Shown here one piece after another: positions 46,945 through 58,840 of a DNA stretch of 64,000 nucleotides. The notes below the pieces were generated by a model, which made no database searches, had not been told where the DNA came from, and saw nothing but the letters and a program-made list of their open reading frames with translations. Within the stretch, counting starts at the first letter, position 1, and every line of letters begins with the position of its first letter. The stretch is from Ceratothoa steindachneri. Lineage: Eukaryota > Arthropoda > Malacostraca > Isopoda > Cymothoidae. The stretch is from the NCBI GenBank assembly GCA_963969495.1, contig OZ018324.1:139992355-140056354 (forward strand), written 5' to 3'. The translations under genes were made by a program, and so were the position numbers.

Positions 46945-49100
46945 TCAGATTCTTTGAAGATATCTCCCTAACTAAAATTCAATACGTTCCGTACAGTACT
47001 CTCCTAAATAATATTCTACACCACTTACAAAACATTCTCATAATGTAATTCATGACATTATCTACAGATCTCTCCCAAATAAAATTTAATACAATTCCCC
47101 ATCTCTCCTAATTGATTAACCGGTTTATTTACAGAACTCTCGTATGTAAACTCTAATGCCTTGCTAAGAAACTTTACTTATCATTCAAAATCTTATTGAC
47201 AGATCTTTCCTAAATAAACTTTAATAACTTCTTAAAAGCTCTCTCGTAAGCAAACGTCTAAACCTTTTTTACAGATCTCTTCGAACTAACTTTTAATGCC
47301 TTCTTCCCAGATCTGTGCTAACTAATATTCAATATATTTTTACATAACTATATTTATTAAACTCTATTACTTTCTTTAGAACATGTTTTAAATAAATTTT
47401 CAAACATATTTTAAGGATTTTTCCTAAATGACCTTGAATATCTTCACATCTCTATTAACTCTCAATATGTTTCTTTCAAGACTCTCGAAAATAAAATCCA
47501 ATATCTTTTTTTAAAAAATCTCCAAATTAAAATGCAATAGGTCCTAACAGAGCTATACTATCCTTCAAAAGTTTATCGAAAGTTTCCTACTCAATAAACC
47601 TTAATACCCTCGTTAGTAATCTCTTCTAACGAATCTTCCAAAACCTTTTACAAATTTCTCTTAACAAACAATCAATACCCTCCTTACAGACCTCTCCTAA
47701 TCAACATTCCCAAAACATTACAACATTCATTACAGATCTTCCCTAAATAAATTTTCCATGTTAAATATCTTTTACACAGATCTCTCCTAATTAACCTTAA
47801 ATATCAAATATTCATATCCGTCCTAATTAACCTTCAAATAAATTTTTTCAGGACCTATATTAACTAATCTCCAATAGCTTGTTCACAGATCTCCATACTT
47901 AAACTTCACTGCATTCTTTAGAGAGCTCTCTGAACTATAGTTCGATATTGTATTGAGAGAATTCTCCTTATTAACCGTCACTACCTTCTTTAACGGTCTC
48001 TTCTAACTAGCCTTCAATAACATTTTTAGTGAGGACTCCTTTACGAACATCCAATACTTCTTTACAGATATATACTAAGTAACAATATCCTTTTTACAGA
48101 TCTCTCCTAGCTAAATTTAAAATATGAAATTACACTTCTATCCTGATTAACGTAAAATACGTTCTTTATAAATCTCCCTAAAATTCAATACCATACTTAC
48201 AGATCTATCCTAACTAAACTTCAATAACTTCTCTAATCACTTATAATCGAACTACAATAGCGTCTTTACAGATTTTTTCCAACTAAACTTTATATCTTCT
48301 ACATATATTTCTGCTAACTAAAGTTCAAGAAGATATTTAGAGATCTCACCAAAATAGCCTTAAAAACTTCTTTAGACATCTTTCTTAAATACTCTTTAAT
48401 ACATCTACATACCTTCTATTCATGATTTACTGATCTTTCCTAACTAATCTTGAATACCTTATATATATCTCTCTTAACTAAATTCTAATACATTTCCTAC
48501 AGTACTCTCGTAACTAACCTTCAATAATATCATTCAGTCCTTTACTAACTAACGTTGCATACCTTTTAGACAGATCTCTCTGATAACTAACTTTTATTCT
48601 CTTCTTAGCACAACTATCCTAACTAACCTTCATTACATTTTTTATTAAATTTTCCTTTCTAACATTCAATATCTTCCTTAACGATCTCTGCTAAAAGACT
48701 TCGATACGTTCTTTGCAAATTTGTGCTAACCTGTAATACCCTACTTACTGATCTCGCCTAACTTTGAATAATTTATACTCAAATCTCTCCTAAATGAAGT
48801 TCATTAATTTCGTTTTTGATCCCTAATAACCAAATAGTCATACTTTTAAAACAGATTTCTCCTAACTATCTTTTTCTAACTTCTTTACAGAACTCTCATA
48901 ACTAAACTACAATACGTTTTTTCATATCATTCCTGAGTTACCACCAACTCTTTCTTTACAGATCTCTCCTAAATAACCTTCAAATCTCGATTTATAGATC
49001 TATCCTGACTACCCTTAATAAATCCCAAATAAATCCAATCCCGTATTTATAGATCGATCCTAACTCTTCTTCTATAACATCTTTAATGATCCTTCTATAT
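46945..49100 (+). repeat. Degenerate ~36-bp minisatellite array 2
   Basis: About 2.2 kb of imperfect units with the core TTACAGATCTCTCCTAACTA followed by ACCTTCAATACCTTCT. Good units occur near 47055-47130, 47640-47700, 48090-48110, 48950-48975 and 49030-49060. Unit length varies from about 32 to 42 and many units have lost part of the core. The plus strand is T/C-rich, the mirror of array 1. No coding potential. Confidence 0.88.
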
Positions 49101-49134
49101 TAAACGCAAAATATATTGTGTACACGAAATGTGA

Positions 49135-49300
49135 TACCCTTATGTTATTTTACATTCTCTTTCGAATAATAAAATTGCTAAGGTCCTCCCAAGGTTAGTC
49201 CAGGATGTTATGAAAGTCGTAACATCATTTATCAGAATAAGTGAAAGCACGCGACTTTGGTAAGCAGATCTTGTTTTAGGTACTGTCTTATTACACTTTT
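49135..49300 (-). repeat. Dispersed repeat R, copy 2 (inverted relative to copy 1)
   Basis: Read on the minus strand it gives AAAACAAGATCTGC, AAGTCGCGTGCTTTCACTTA, then CTAACCTTGGGAGGA and AGCAATTTTATTATTCGAAA, matching 37860-38120 except that only one of the two tandem segments is present. It lies immediately after minisatellite array 2. Confidence 0.75.
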
Positions 49301-50821
49301 TTTCAATCACATTCTATTTCTTAGTCATTCTTAGATCAGTTGCTTGTAATGTTTCCGACTTTTACGAAAGATGTGAGAGACACTGAGAAAAATATATAAT
49401 GCAAAAATGCTCTGGGTCAACCGTTATAACCATGATACTTTAATTAATTGTTTTTTGTAATTATTTTGGTTACATTTGGAACACAATTATGAATATGAAT
49501 TACATGTTCATGTAAAATATATTATCAAATATACTATATTTTAACTCGGGACTTTTTCGGGAATTTGATTTTCAGTAATACTTTATTTTCGGAAGGCAAT
49601 TTTTTTTAACTCTGAATTTTTAAATTTTTTTATTTTATTTCAGGTGTGACTTTGCATATTATTTTAATTTTATTAAAAAAAATGTTAATGTAATGGAACT
49701 TGAAAATTAAAAGCTATTATTCAATATTTTGGAGTGTTTAAAAGAAAAAATAATGAAAACGAGAGATTCACAGAGAATTTTAAGAATTATTAGAATTAGC
49801 ACTGGTTTTTCGTATATTGAAGCTCCCTATCAAAGTTCTTTATATGAGTTCAGAAAAAATAAAGATGATAATAGAATGTTTAGGAATTAAAATAAAATAA
49901 TTACACATCGTAAATTCCACAAAAATAAAAGAAAACTATTTCATGCTGTATTATTTTTGTATTTTTTGCTGATAGAATAGCAAAATCAATCCAGGAGACT
50001 CTTACACACAAGGCTTAACATAAAGAACCGAGAGAAAACAAGCTACCGTTTACCACTGCTTCACTCCGATGATTTGCTTCATGCAAAGCAACGGCTTCCT
50101 TTGCTCCTTGTATGTCAGAAAATATCCTTCTTTCACTAGGCTTTACGTGACTCCGTTTCTTCGCTTCCCTATTAGAATTCTAAGTGACGGATTGGCAGGC
50201 TTAGAACGCTTTGATCCTCACGAAATATTATCATCTTTTGGTTACTCACTTTCGAGGAGAACTCAAGTTTATAATCGATAATATTATGCATATATTTTAA
50301 AGATACAAGTTCTTCCGTTTGTTATCTCGATATTAATATTTGAGAGGAAACACTTTTATATTCCTTTTCTTCTAAATTTCACTACTTCATTTATATGGAT
50401 TTAATTAATCATGTTGTATTAATCAATTTACTCCATGTCTTTCATAAAACAAATAAACTTACCTTTATCTTTCTATCCATAAAAGAGGGGAAAATTTCCT
50501 CTTCAAATTTTGTATTCATGGCTTCGCCTACAAAATGCTGTCATAACACTGAGTAACATAAATTTTGTTTCTTTAAGTGTTTTTAGTCTTTCTAAGGTAA
50601 TTTTACCACCTGATTCCAAAAAATACCATTGCAAATATCATAGCACCGATGTCTTTGTAGATAATTGGAATTTTGTATATAAAACTAACCATAACTAGCT
50701 GTGACAGTTCACTTTATTTAGCATATTCACATTGTCCCTGATAATATCTGATAAAATTTTGTCCTTGTATTCCTTTTTAAACTAATGAGAAAATGTGATT
50801 ATAAGAGATAAGTTTCTAAAA
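49301..50821. other. AT-rich stretch, nothing recognised
   Basis: Short frames (for example 50069-50281) without recognisable similarity. Confidence 0.4.
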
Positions 50822-52010
50822 ATGCACTGTAGAACGTGCTTTCTTACTGTGAGCTCCTTGATCTTTACCTAACAGTGACAATATTTAGTTCCCCATTATA
50901 GCAGTATCCCATCTTCTTTGGTATCTTTTATCTATTACAGCAATGGCTTGATGGAACCGCTTACTACGGTCCTCACTCTTTTCTCCCAAATTTTCACGAA
51001 CAAATTTCAAACATGAATTCAATAGAAAACCTTTAGTGACATCCCACATCCTAAATTCTTATAACTTTTAATAAATGTTTGGTTACCAGCTCCTCTTAGT
51101 TTGGGTCTTAATTTTTACTAGGAATCCTTTAAGTATATTTCAAAATGCACACCACGCCTCACTTTCGACATCATTAATCGCATTCTCAAGTTGTACTGAC
51201 TTCAACATTTTCCTTAATTGTGGTCCAGTAAATATACTATCCTTAATTTTGTCCTCTGATAACTTTAGAAAAAGCAGAGGAATCTCTTGAAATGCATCTC
51301 TAACAACTGCTTGACCAAATCAAGCTTTATATGAAGTGAGGGTAGCAAAACTTTGGCAGGCTCTACAACAAGCTGTCTAACAACATTTAGTTTTCCTTGC
51401 TGAATCCATTTCTATATTGTCACAACCTTCCGACTACCTGAAAATATATATATAAAAAGAGATGCATTTAATAGCTGGAGTATGAATATGTATTGCATGT
51501 GTAATCACATTACAAGAAACATTAGCTATATGTTTTGAATATTTCAGTATTGATTTTGTTACAAACAAAAATATAGCTTTTAATTTGATAGGATTTACAT
51601 ACATTTTCTGGCGGCCGTGGAACCAATAAGGTATTATCATGTGGCGCAAGTGCTATAGAGGATGAAATGTTGGGTTATGGAAGGGATTTTCAGCCCTTAA
51701 CTTTTTATACTTTGATATGTCAATCATGCAAAACTAGCAATCATCATGATGATGTTTTGGCTCTCGCCAAACTCTCGGCACATCAAATGGGATTGCTTTT
51801 TTTGCACCTCTCAGCCATACATCTACATTGATCGACAACTTCCACATATCACATGAGGGGCACATGGTTTTACTTGGTAACGGATACTCATTCCAAAGTA
51901 CAGTCTATAAGCCATCCAGTACTTTGGACCTTTCACAATTTTATGTGATACATGCTTAGGTCCGACATAGAAACTACACAGAAAACAGATCGAATGTAGT
52001 GAATTTCTAT
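50822..52010 (-). pseudogene. Family X transposase-like gene, copy D (most decayed)
   Basis: Read leftwards: a CFLC-type Cys pair (about 51990), KPCAPHVICGSCRS, KKAIPFDVPRVWREPKHH (after a frame change), FCMIDISKYKKL, then a stretch of about 200 bases that I cannot align, AKVLLPSLHIKLDLVKQLL, ENAINDVESEAWCAF, then EFRMWDVTK and KFVRENLGEKSEDRSKRFHQ, AIAVIDKRYQRRWDTAIMG, LGKDQGAHSKKARST. The Cys pair spacing at the head agrees with copy A (CFIC ... CNAC against CFLC ... CGSC). The central block with the WLICGDLKV motif is missing, as in copy B. Confidence 0.65.
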
Positions 52011-53402
52011 ATACTCTTGTAACAATAATCAAGAAAGTCAATATTTATCATATAAACGTCAAAAAGAAAACAAATAAATTAGCGAAAAATTTAAATGTGC
52101 TTTACCCGTATAACCTATAAGTCTTTATATTAACATAATTTGTTATATATTTCAAACGGTCGATGGTAAAGAAATCTTAAGGATATATTTAGAATCAGCG
52201 CAAAGTTTAGTAGTAAAACAATTAAAAACTTAAGCGAAACATACATTTTGTGAAAATTGTTACCCATTATAATATCTCCTTCCCTAAGATTTTCCTCTAA
52301 TAACGCTCACTCCCTTTACTAGCTGTACAAGATGAATTTTTCATTTCACGCGCGATATTTGTTAAAAGCTACTTTGAAAAATGTTGACGTGGGAATTAGT
52401 TCTCGTGAGATTCTACTTACTTCTCATTTCCTAATTTTTCCGCTTCCTCCGAAATCTCTCTTTCTGTAGACACAATTTGTCCCGCTTCACAACCTATTCG
52501 GTTGCACACGAACATATTATCAACTTCTCTCAGTCTCTCCTCGTGCACAAAACTCCTATTTAATTAAATACATGCCCGTCAGCCTGACGGCATCTTACCA
52601 AGAGAATTCCCCCTACTCACCCATCGAAAGCGTGCTCCCACATCACCATACACTGAACAGCCGACGCAACATTTCTCATCAAAGCATCCATTCATTAGGA
52701 CTAGTTAATTTTATCGTCATTGTGAGCAACTTTGGAGGGCTAGCTTGGTTTCGCCAGAAGATTGGTGTCAATAATTCTTATTATTAATAGGAGAAATTAT
52801 CCATTTACTAATAATGTGGCAGATTCAACACGTAGAAACAGAAAAAGTCTCATCAAAGCACAGTGCTCTTTTATATTGGGGCAATATTATTCTTCATAAT
52901 AATGTGATATTTCAGATGACACTTAGTGTAATCTTTTCGCTTTCAGGCGACTATGGATACTATATCTGCTAAAAGACTATCAAGTTAAAGATATGACGCT
53001 TGCGTTTCACAGTATTGCACAAGAATCGAGGTTCTCCGAGATGCTAGTCAAACTCGACTAAAACATCTTCCAACTCTTTATCAGAGAAAATCAGAGGGTT
53101 CCAAAATTGATGTAGGACAAAGTGCAAGGAAAGTCTAATTAGGTATACTGGTTATGCAAATTTAGATAAATTCAGATGAATAAAACGAAAGTTATAAGCA
53201 GTTAGAGTGATATACCCGTCTTCAGGAAGGTCATTACAGAATTAGCTTCGAGAAACGGGGCATTTTGATGCATGGAAATTAGTATTTAGGATTCGAAGGC
53301 TCACAAATATCTCTCGAGAAAATGTTTTTTTTTCAGCAGCTCTTCCTTGCACAATTTTGAATTCACTCTGGCCCGTAAACGGATAAGTGGCCGCCAGTTT
53401 TC
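52011..53402. other. No recognised features
   Basis: A+T-rich, with only short frames. Ends at the TA that flanks mariner M2. Confidence 0.4.
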
Positions 53403-53404
53403 TA

Positions 53405-54321
53405 CGATGGGCGGTCAGTAAGTTAAGCGAATCAGAAGGACAAAACAGAGGAAGGGGGATGGCTGTTTGGGGGAGTGCTAGGACAAGTTATGACAAGTCA
53501 AGACCTGCAACCGCACGCTCCCGCCTCGTCTATTTGAGAAGAAGTAGCTGATCGCAGATCGTCACTCACAAATTTTTCAACAATGAAGAAGGTTGAGCAC
53601 CGCGCAGTGCTAAGAGTTTGGACCAAGGAAGGCAAGAATACAAAAGAGATCCATGAACGCATGGTTGCAGTGTACACCAACACCGCCCCTTCCTGTGCAA
53701 CCATTGCTCGCTGGAATAGGGAGTTCCGCCATGGTCGTGACTCTTTGGAGATGACCCCCGTCCAGGACGCCCATCAGACGTGACCAAGGAGGGCAATGTG
53801 GCCCGTATGGAGAGGATCATCCTTGAAAATCGACGTGTGAAGGTCGAAGAAATCGAGCGAGAACTAGGAAAATCACGTGGAAGTGTTATCAACATCATCC
53901 GAGACAATTTGGCCATGACGAAGGTCTCTGCCCGTTGGGTCCATAGAAATCTCACGCGCTATGATCGACTTAAACATCGTTAAAGTCCACAAGGTCAGAG
54001 TTGCACAAGCTGCCCTGCGCGAGTGCAGATTCGAGAAGCTCTGAAGTCTAGATCTGGCCCCTAGCGACTACCTTGTATTCCGCTAGCTCAAGGTTGCACT
54101 GCGCGAACGCCGGTTTGGGAATGATGAAGATGTCCCGCTCGCCGTCCAGGAGTGGTCTTAACAGCAGTCGGGAGATTTCTGGTTGTCGGAAATGCGAAGC
54201 ATCAGGGACACGTGGTTCAAGTGCATTAAAGTCGAGTGAAGTTATATTGAAAAATAATATCCCTTTTCCTCATATCTCGTTTCCTTATATCTGAATTGCA
54301 AAACTTATTGACCGCCCCTCG
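53405..54321 (+). mobile_element. Mariner element M2, internally deleted (917 bp) with both ends
   Basis: TA at 53403-53404 and 54322-54323 flanks an element starting CGATGGGCGGTCAGTAAGTT and ending, on the opposite strand, CGAGGGGCGGTCAATAAGTT. The terminal repeats are therefore about 30 bases with few mismatches. At 917 bp it is shorter than typical autonomous mariners (about 1.3 kb), because the central transposase coding region is missing. The leader matches M1 at 400-602. Confidence 0.93.
53583..54238 (+). pseudogene. Mariner transposase with central deletion, M2
   Basis: ATG at 53583 opens KKVEHRAVLRVWTKEGKNTK, IHERMVAVYTN and, after a frame change near 53760, ENRRVKVEEIERELGKSRG and KVSARWVHRNLTRYDRL, the two helix-turn-helix parts of the N-terminal DNA-binding domain. 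Then the sequence jumps near 54000-54050 to LAPSDYLVFR, the third catalytic Asp block (usual SPSDYHLF region), and LRERRFGNDEDVPLAVQEW, FW, MRSIRDTWFKCIKVE. The first (TGDE) and second (HDNA) catalytic blocks are deleted, so the protein could not catalyse transposition. Confidence 0.88.
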
Positions 54322-54323
54322 TA

Positions 54324-57300
54324 TCTCCTGCCATCTGACCAGAACAAATAGATCTTAGATTCGTCAATTAAGTCTATTTAGCTCAATTTTTCATAAATAT
54401 AACCATATAATGTTGTGTTTGGCGAACAAGACTAGCCTTCTAGTTTGTTAGCTTGCGTATTTGTTAAAAAGAGGGTGGCGAGGTTGAAGATAGTCTTCGT
54501 ATAGAAGACCTGAAAAAGTTTGCCTGGAAACTATGATAGCCCATATCCCACTAATCACACATAAAATGTTGCACCAGCCTTTGCCTTCTTCTTCTTTACA
54601 ATTGTGCTAATTGATATTTATGCCTTTCCTCTTTGAGGTCTTTCTTGACAGCTCGCCCAATTTACCAGTATTAGATAAACTCGCTTGTTATATGTTGACA
54701 CAATACTATTGACCATAAATATGGAAGGGTTGACATTCTCTGCACTGGCAACAATTGTAAGACAATTTTGATTTCACAGATTTTCGAGCACCTATCGGAC
54801 AGGGAAAGGCGAGGCAGATTTTTTATTCGTTACCTTAAAAACATTTGACAAGAGAATGACTAAACTTAAACGAAACTGAAATTAATTTAGTTTCTATGCA
54901 AACAATGCCAGTTCAGTCTACAGGAAACCTAAGCTTTTGGATCAATTTATTCGTCTTTATTTTTCTTCTAAATTGCTTATCTTTTTATAACTTTCTTGCT
55001 ATTAATCTGAATTTATTTAACCTTGACTAATACATAGTTTATACCTATAGGGGTTTTTTAAAAAGATTTGGAACCCTTGAATTTTATTTGCTATAAGTTC
55101 TTAAAAATGTACTAATAGAAATTGATGCGTTTTGATTTTTCGAGACGGTAATGTTGCTCGGATATCGCTAGACAAGCGCGCACATATTAAGTTTGCATAA
55201 AATTGGCATCTAGCTATTTTTGGAAGTGGAAATAAATCTGGCACTGGAAATTTTCCCACTTACAAAACCTGCGATCAATCTGTTTAATAAACTGTCTGAA
55301 ATTGGACAAGTTATCACCATTCAAAAAGAAACAATGTGAATAGAGGTCAATCTGTGCCATGAATCCTTAACTCTTCTCTTTCTAAAGATATTATAATTCT
55401 TACTAAAGCAATTTCTGAATTCGTTTAGAAAATTCAATTTCGCGAACTTGATTAAATAATGACTTCTCGCCATAGGATTAAAGAAAGAGTTAGCACGTAA
55501 TTTTTTTCTTAGACGAATGCACTTTAGTGCGGCCATTTTATTGGGAGCCCACGCCGCTCTTAGCATATTCATCAGTGGGCTCCTTTCGGTAATGCAAGGG
55601 TTGCCTCCACAGAAATGTTACTCAATTATACTATCAAGATGGTTCCCTGTAGAACGTGGGCAAACGAGTACTGTACCAAGAATCGGCTAGGTTAATATTC
55701 AGGCAATTTGTTTCTGCACCGGAGAGTTCATTTTCTACTTAAAGTCTGATACGCAAGACTCCGTTTGTTTCCCTCTCATTCTAATTCTATTTGCTGACTC
55801 CGGATTCTTGGATCACGAGTATACTTTAAAAGTTTTCTTCTCTTCCTATTTCTGTTCTAAATAAATTTACCTTCCCCCACATAATTACTGTAAGATCCCG
55901 TTTGCATCCTTAACAGCGATAGTAATCTAATCTCTGATAGAGAATCGGTGGTTATTATAATTATTTGAATCCTTATGTTTTTTAAATTGATAATAATATT
56001 ACGTGTGAAAATTCATATATTCCATTATTTATGTGGGCTATATTCCACCATTACTTTATCATATACCAAATTTTGATAGTTAAATTAATCAATTTTATCC
56101 TCGTGATTAAATAAAGCATTGAAATTAACCTTCTCTTTTCCAACCTACGAAGAGACGCAAATTTCTGTTATTAGTTTTTGGAGTCAAGGTTGGTTCACTA
56201 TAATTGATGCCAGATTTGGTGCCCAAAATAACTATAAATAAATAAAATATTGAAAATGTCTTAGAAGATTAAACCAATCCTTTTTTTACCTTGTCCTACT
56301 ACTAGATCAGCAATAAAGAGCCAATAATACAATTATGTGAAAACTACGAGAAACTCCTTTACACTGAATGAAAAGAGACATCAAGTCAATTATACAGTTC
56401 TTTCTGACCTTTTTACGCTGTATTTCCTTAATTTTTAGATAACTGTACCATTGTAAATTGCCTGATTTCCAATAATCTTCTGTGTGCAAATATATAAGAG
56501 CTGGATTTAGGTAATGAATATTGGGGGGAATAAAAGTTGAAATTCTTTTGACAGAAATAAGCAACCACAGAGAGAGTTCATTAGAGAGAAATTCACTTTA
56601 TTTTTTTGCTGTAAATTGTAAATGAGGAGACTAGTCATGTATATATGTCCGTTTGGTTCTTTTAACATAATACTCATATATTGATTTTTAAATTTAGGCA
56701 CATTTGAGATGTTTTAATTGAAAGCTTAAGCAATCTTGACGGCGCTAAACACCAGTGTATTACAGATGACAGTATGTCTTTCAAAATACTGCAAAATGAA
56801 CTAAGTTAAAAAAGGAGTTCTTAGAAATTTGCTCCAAATGGCTCTGATTGTCGCAAACTGTATGACTCGCTAAGATTCTGTCCTTAGTCATTAAACAATG
56901 CTAATTTTCGCTAAGTAATTTTAAAATCGTTCTACATTCTGAGTTTAAGTTCATACCCGATTATAACTACTCGTTTACAAATATTTAAGTAATTATTTGA
57001 GGGCATTTATAACAAGCTGAGGATGGTACGGATCTTTGTATATGTACATACTATTTCCAGATATGATCTTTAATGAAGAGCAAAGAAAAGAAAAACTGCC
57101 TTATTGGAAGACTTTTTTTTTTAGGAAAATAGTTTATTAGACTTGCTCTTTATTAGTATTCCTTTGATATTTAATATGGAGGTATTTGTAATTTTTTCGA
57201 GTTGGTAATTATTTGTATTTGTTGGAAATCCTTGAATTTTTAGTAATAAAATGTTTTTTCGTAGTGTTAAAAGAACGATTTTCCTGTTTTTCCACCAAAT

Positions 57301-57689
57301 TAAACAAATTCTATCCATATTCTAAAAAATTCAGCATAGAGACGTAAATAAAAGGGCATAATTAATTAATTACTTTTTCTTTTATTTTGAGAAATAAAAA
57401 TGATTTTATCTCAGCCTATTTAATTACCTAAAATTGTCATTCATTGTAATTGTTGATAATCTCGAATAAATCACATGCATTCTCATTTAATCAACGCTGT
57501 CCCACGAATAAGCATCGGTGGATGTTTACGAAAGCCAAAGTGTTTTGGCACGCATCTACCTCCTTCAGCCCCTCGGTAGGACATGGTCTAGCTAGCCTGA
57601 GGTATGATGTTTGAGTCGTGGCCGGGTGTTTTTTACTATTGGGTTGAAGAATAGGTTCTTTAGGTTTCATCAAATTTATTCATTACCAT
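54324..57689. other. No recognised features; one tRNA-like stretch near 57580-57630
   Basis: Mostly A+T-rich with unassigned short frames (55321-55572, 56307-56564 minus). Around 57600-57630 the words GATGTTTGAGTCGTGGCC faintly resemble a tRNA T-arm, but no complete structure is present. Confidence 0.35.
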
Positions 57690-58840
57690 TAAAAATTTTA
57701 TAAAAACTTCATTTTTAATTGATAAAAATATGCAATTTAATTAATAATGTATTCTCCGTTGTTATTAACGACTTCTTCCCAACGTTCAACTATTTTTTCG
57801 ATGCATCTGCAGTAAAAATCTCTGGATTTTAACTCGAAGCATTCGTCTAACTAGGTTCCTAATTCCACATGAGTATTAAACGAAACACTGCGCAAATTGT
57901 TGGAGGGCGATCAAAATAGATGGAAATCCGATGGAACCAAGTAGGGCGAATATGGAGGATGCGGCAGGATTTTTAAATTAAGCATTTGGATTATTTCTTT
58001 TGTTATATTGGCAATGTGAGGACAAGCATTCTCATGTTGCAGAAGGACTCCATAACGTCGATGAGGTCGCTTTTCACGAATAGCTTCGGCGAGTCAATAT
58101 ATTTGTTGAACGTAGAGTTCTGCATTGACAATCTTGTTGTTCTCAAGGAATTCATTAAGAATGATTTCTCCACAATCCCACCACACCCACAGCATCGTCT
58201 TTTGTGGATAAAGTCCTTGTTTTAATCGCGAAAGTGTTTTTTTATTGGGGCTAAGCCATTGTTTTCGATGGTTCATGTTGACATAAACACACCACTTTTC
58301 GTCGCCAGTGATGATCCGAGGAAGAAATCTGTCCTTATATCCCCGAGTAGCCCTGTGACGAGCAAGCAAACCGGCGGCAATCGTGGACCGTTGAAGTTTG
58401 TTGCTCTCGCTCAAAACGTGCGAACCCATGCACCGTGTTTTTGAACTTTTCCCATCGAATGAAGGTGATTCACTACAGTTTTCTGATTACACGCCAATTA
58501 TACAGTCAATTCTCCAGTCGATTGATGAGGATTTCATGAAGAAGGTCGTTCAATCGATCTTCATCCAGATTAATGGAGCGACAAGAACGTTCTTCGTCAT
58601 TTAGATTTAAATGACCGTTTTTGAAACGTGAAAACCACTATTGAGCTGTTCTTTTGATAAAGCATTTTCTCCGTACACAGAACAAATATCGCGACAAGCT
58701 TTGGATGCATTTACATTGTTCCCGTCTCGATTGAAAATGAATAACAACAAGTGTCGAAATGCACCTTTCTTTCAACTTGACATTCCATTTTGACGTTACA
58801 GAACAAAAATTATTAAATTTACACAACTTTTAAATAAACC
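57690..58840 (-). mobile_element. Mariner element M3, full-length coding span, ends not resolved
   Basis: A second mariner family, unlike M1/M2 in sequence. The transposase remnant spans about 1.1 kb on the minus strand, close to the expected length. I could not pair terminal repeats near 57660 and 58860, so element limits are approximate. Confidence 0.75.
57700..58680 (-). pseudogene. Mariner transposase M3, second catalytic Asp changed
   Basis: Reading leftwards: WFSRFKNGHLNLNDEERSCR and INLDEDRLNDLLHEI (helix-turn-helix domain), two or more stops, then the open stretch 58094-58429 with LSESNKLQRS, FLPRIITGDEKWCVYVN (first Asp in TGDE), RKQWLSPNKKTLSRLKQG, KTMLWVWWDCGEIILNEFL and NAELYVQQIY. 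A stop, then REKRPHRRYGVLLQHENACP (second block, usual HDNA reads HENA) and HPPYSPYLVPSDFHLF (third Asp). The three-block order with SDFHLF marks a DD34D-type mariner. Asp to Glu at the second site plus stops suggest an inactive copy. Confidence 0.85.

Noticed and set aside
14996..49100. CRISPR-like arrays
   Set aside because: The ~36-37-base periodicity comes from contiguous degenerate units without conserved repeats alternating with unique spacers, and the DNA is eukaryotic in character.
57549..57640. Possible tRNA or SINE
   Set aside because: A T-arm-like word is present but no A box in a consistent position and no cloverleaf.
58094..58604. Plus-strand frames over the mariner M3 region
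   Set aside because: They are shadows of the minus-strand transposase.
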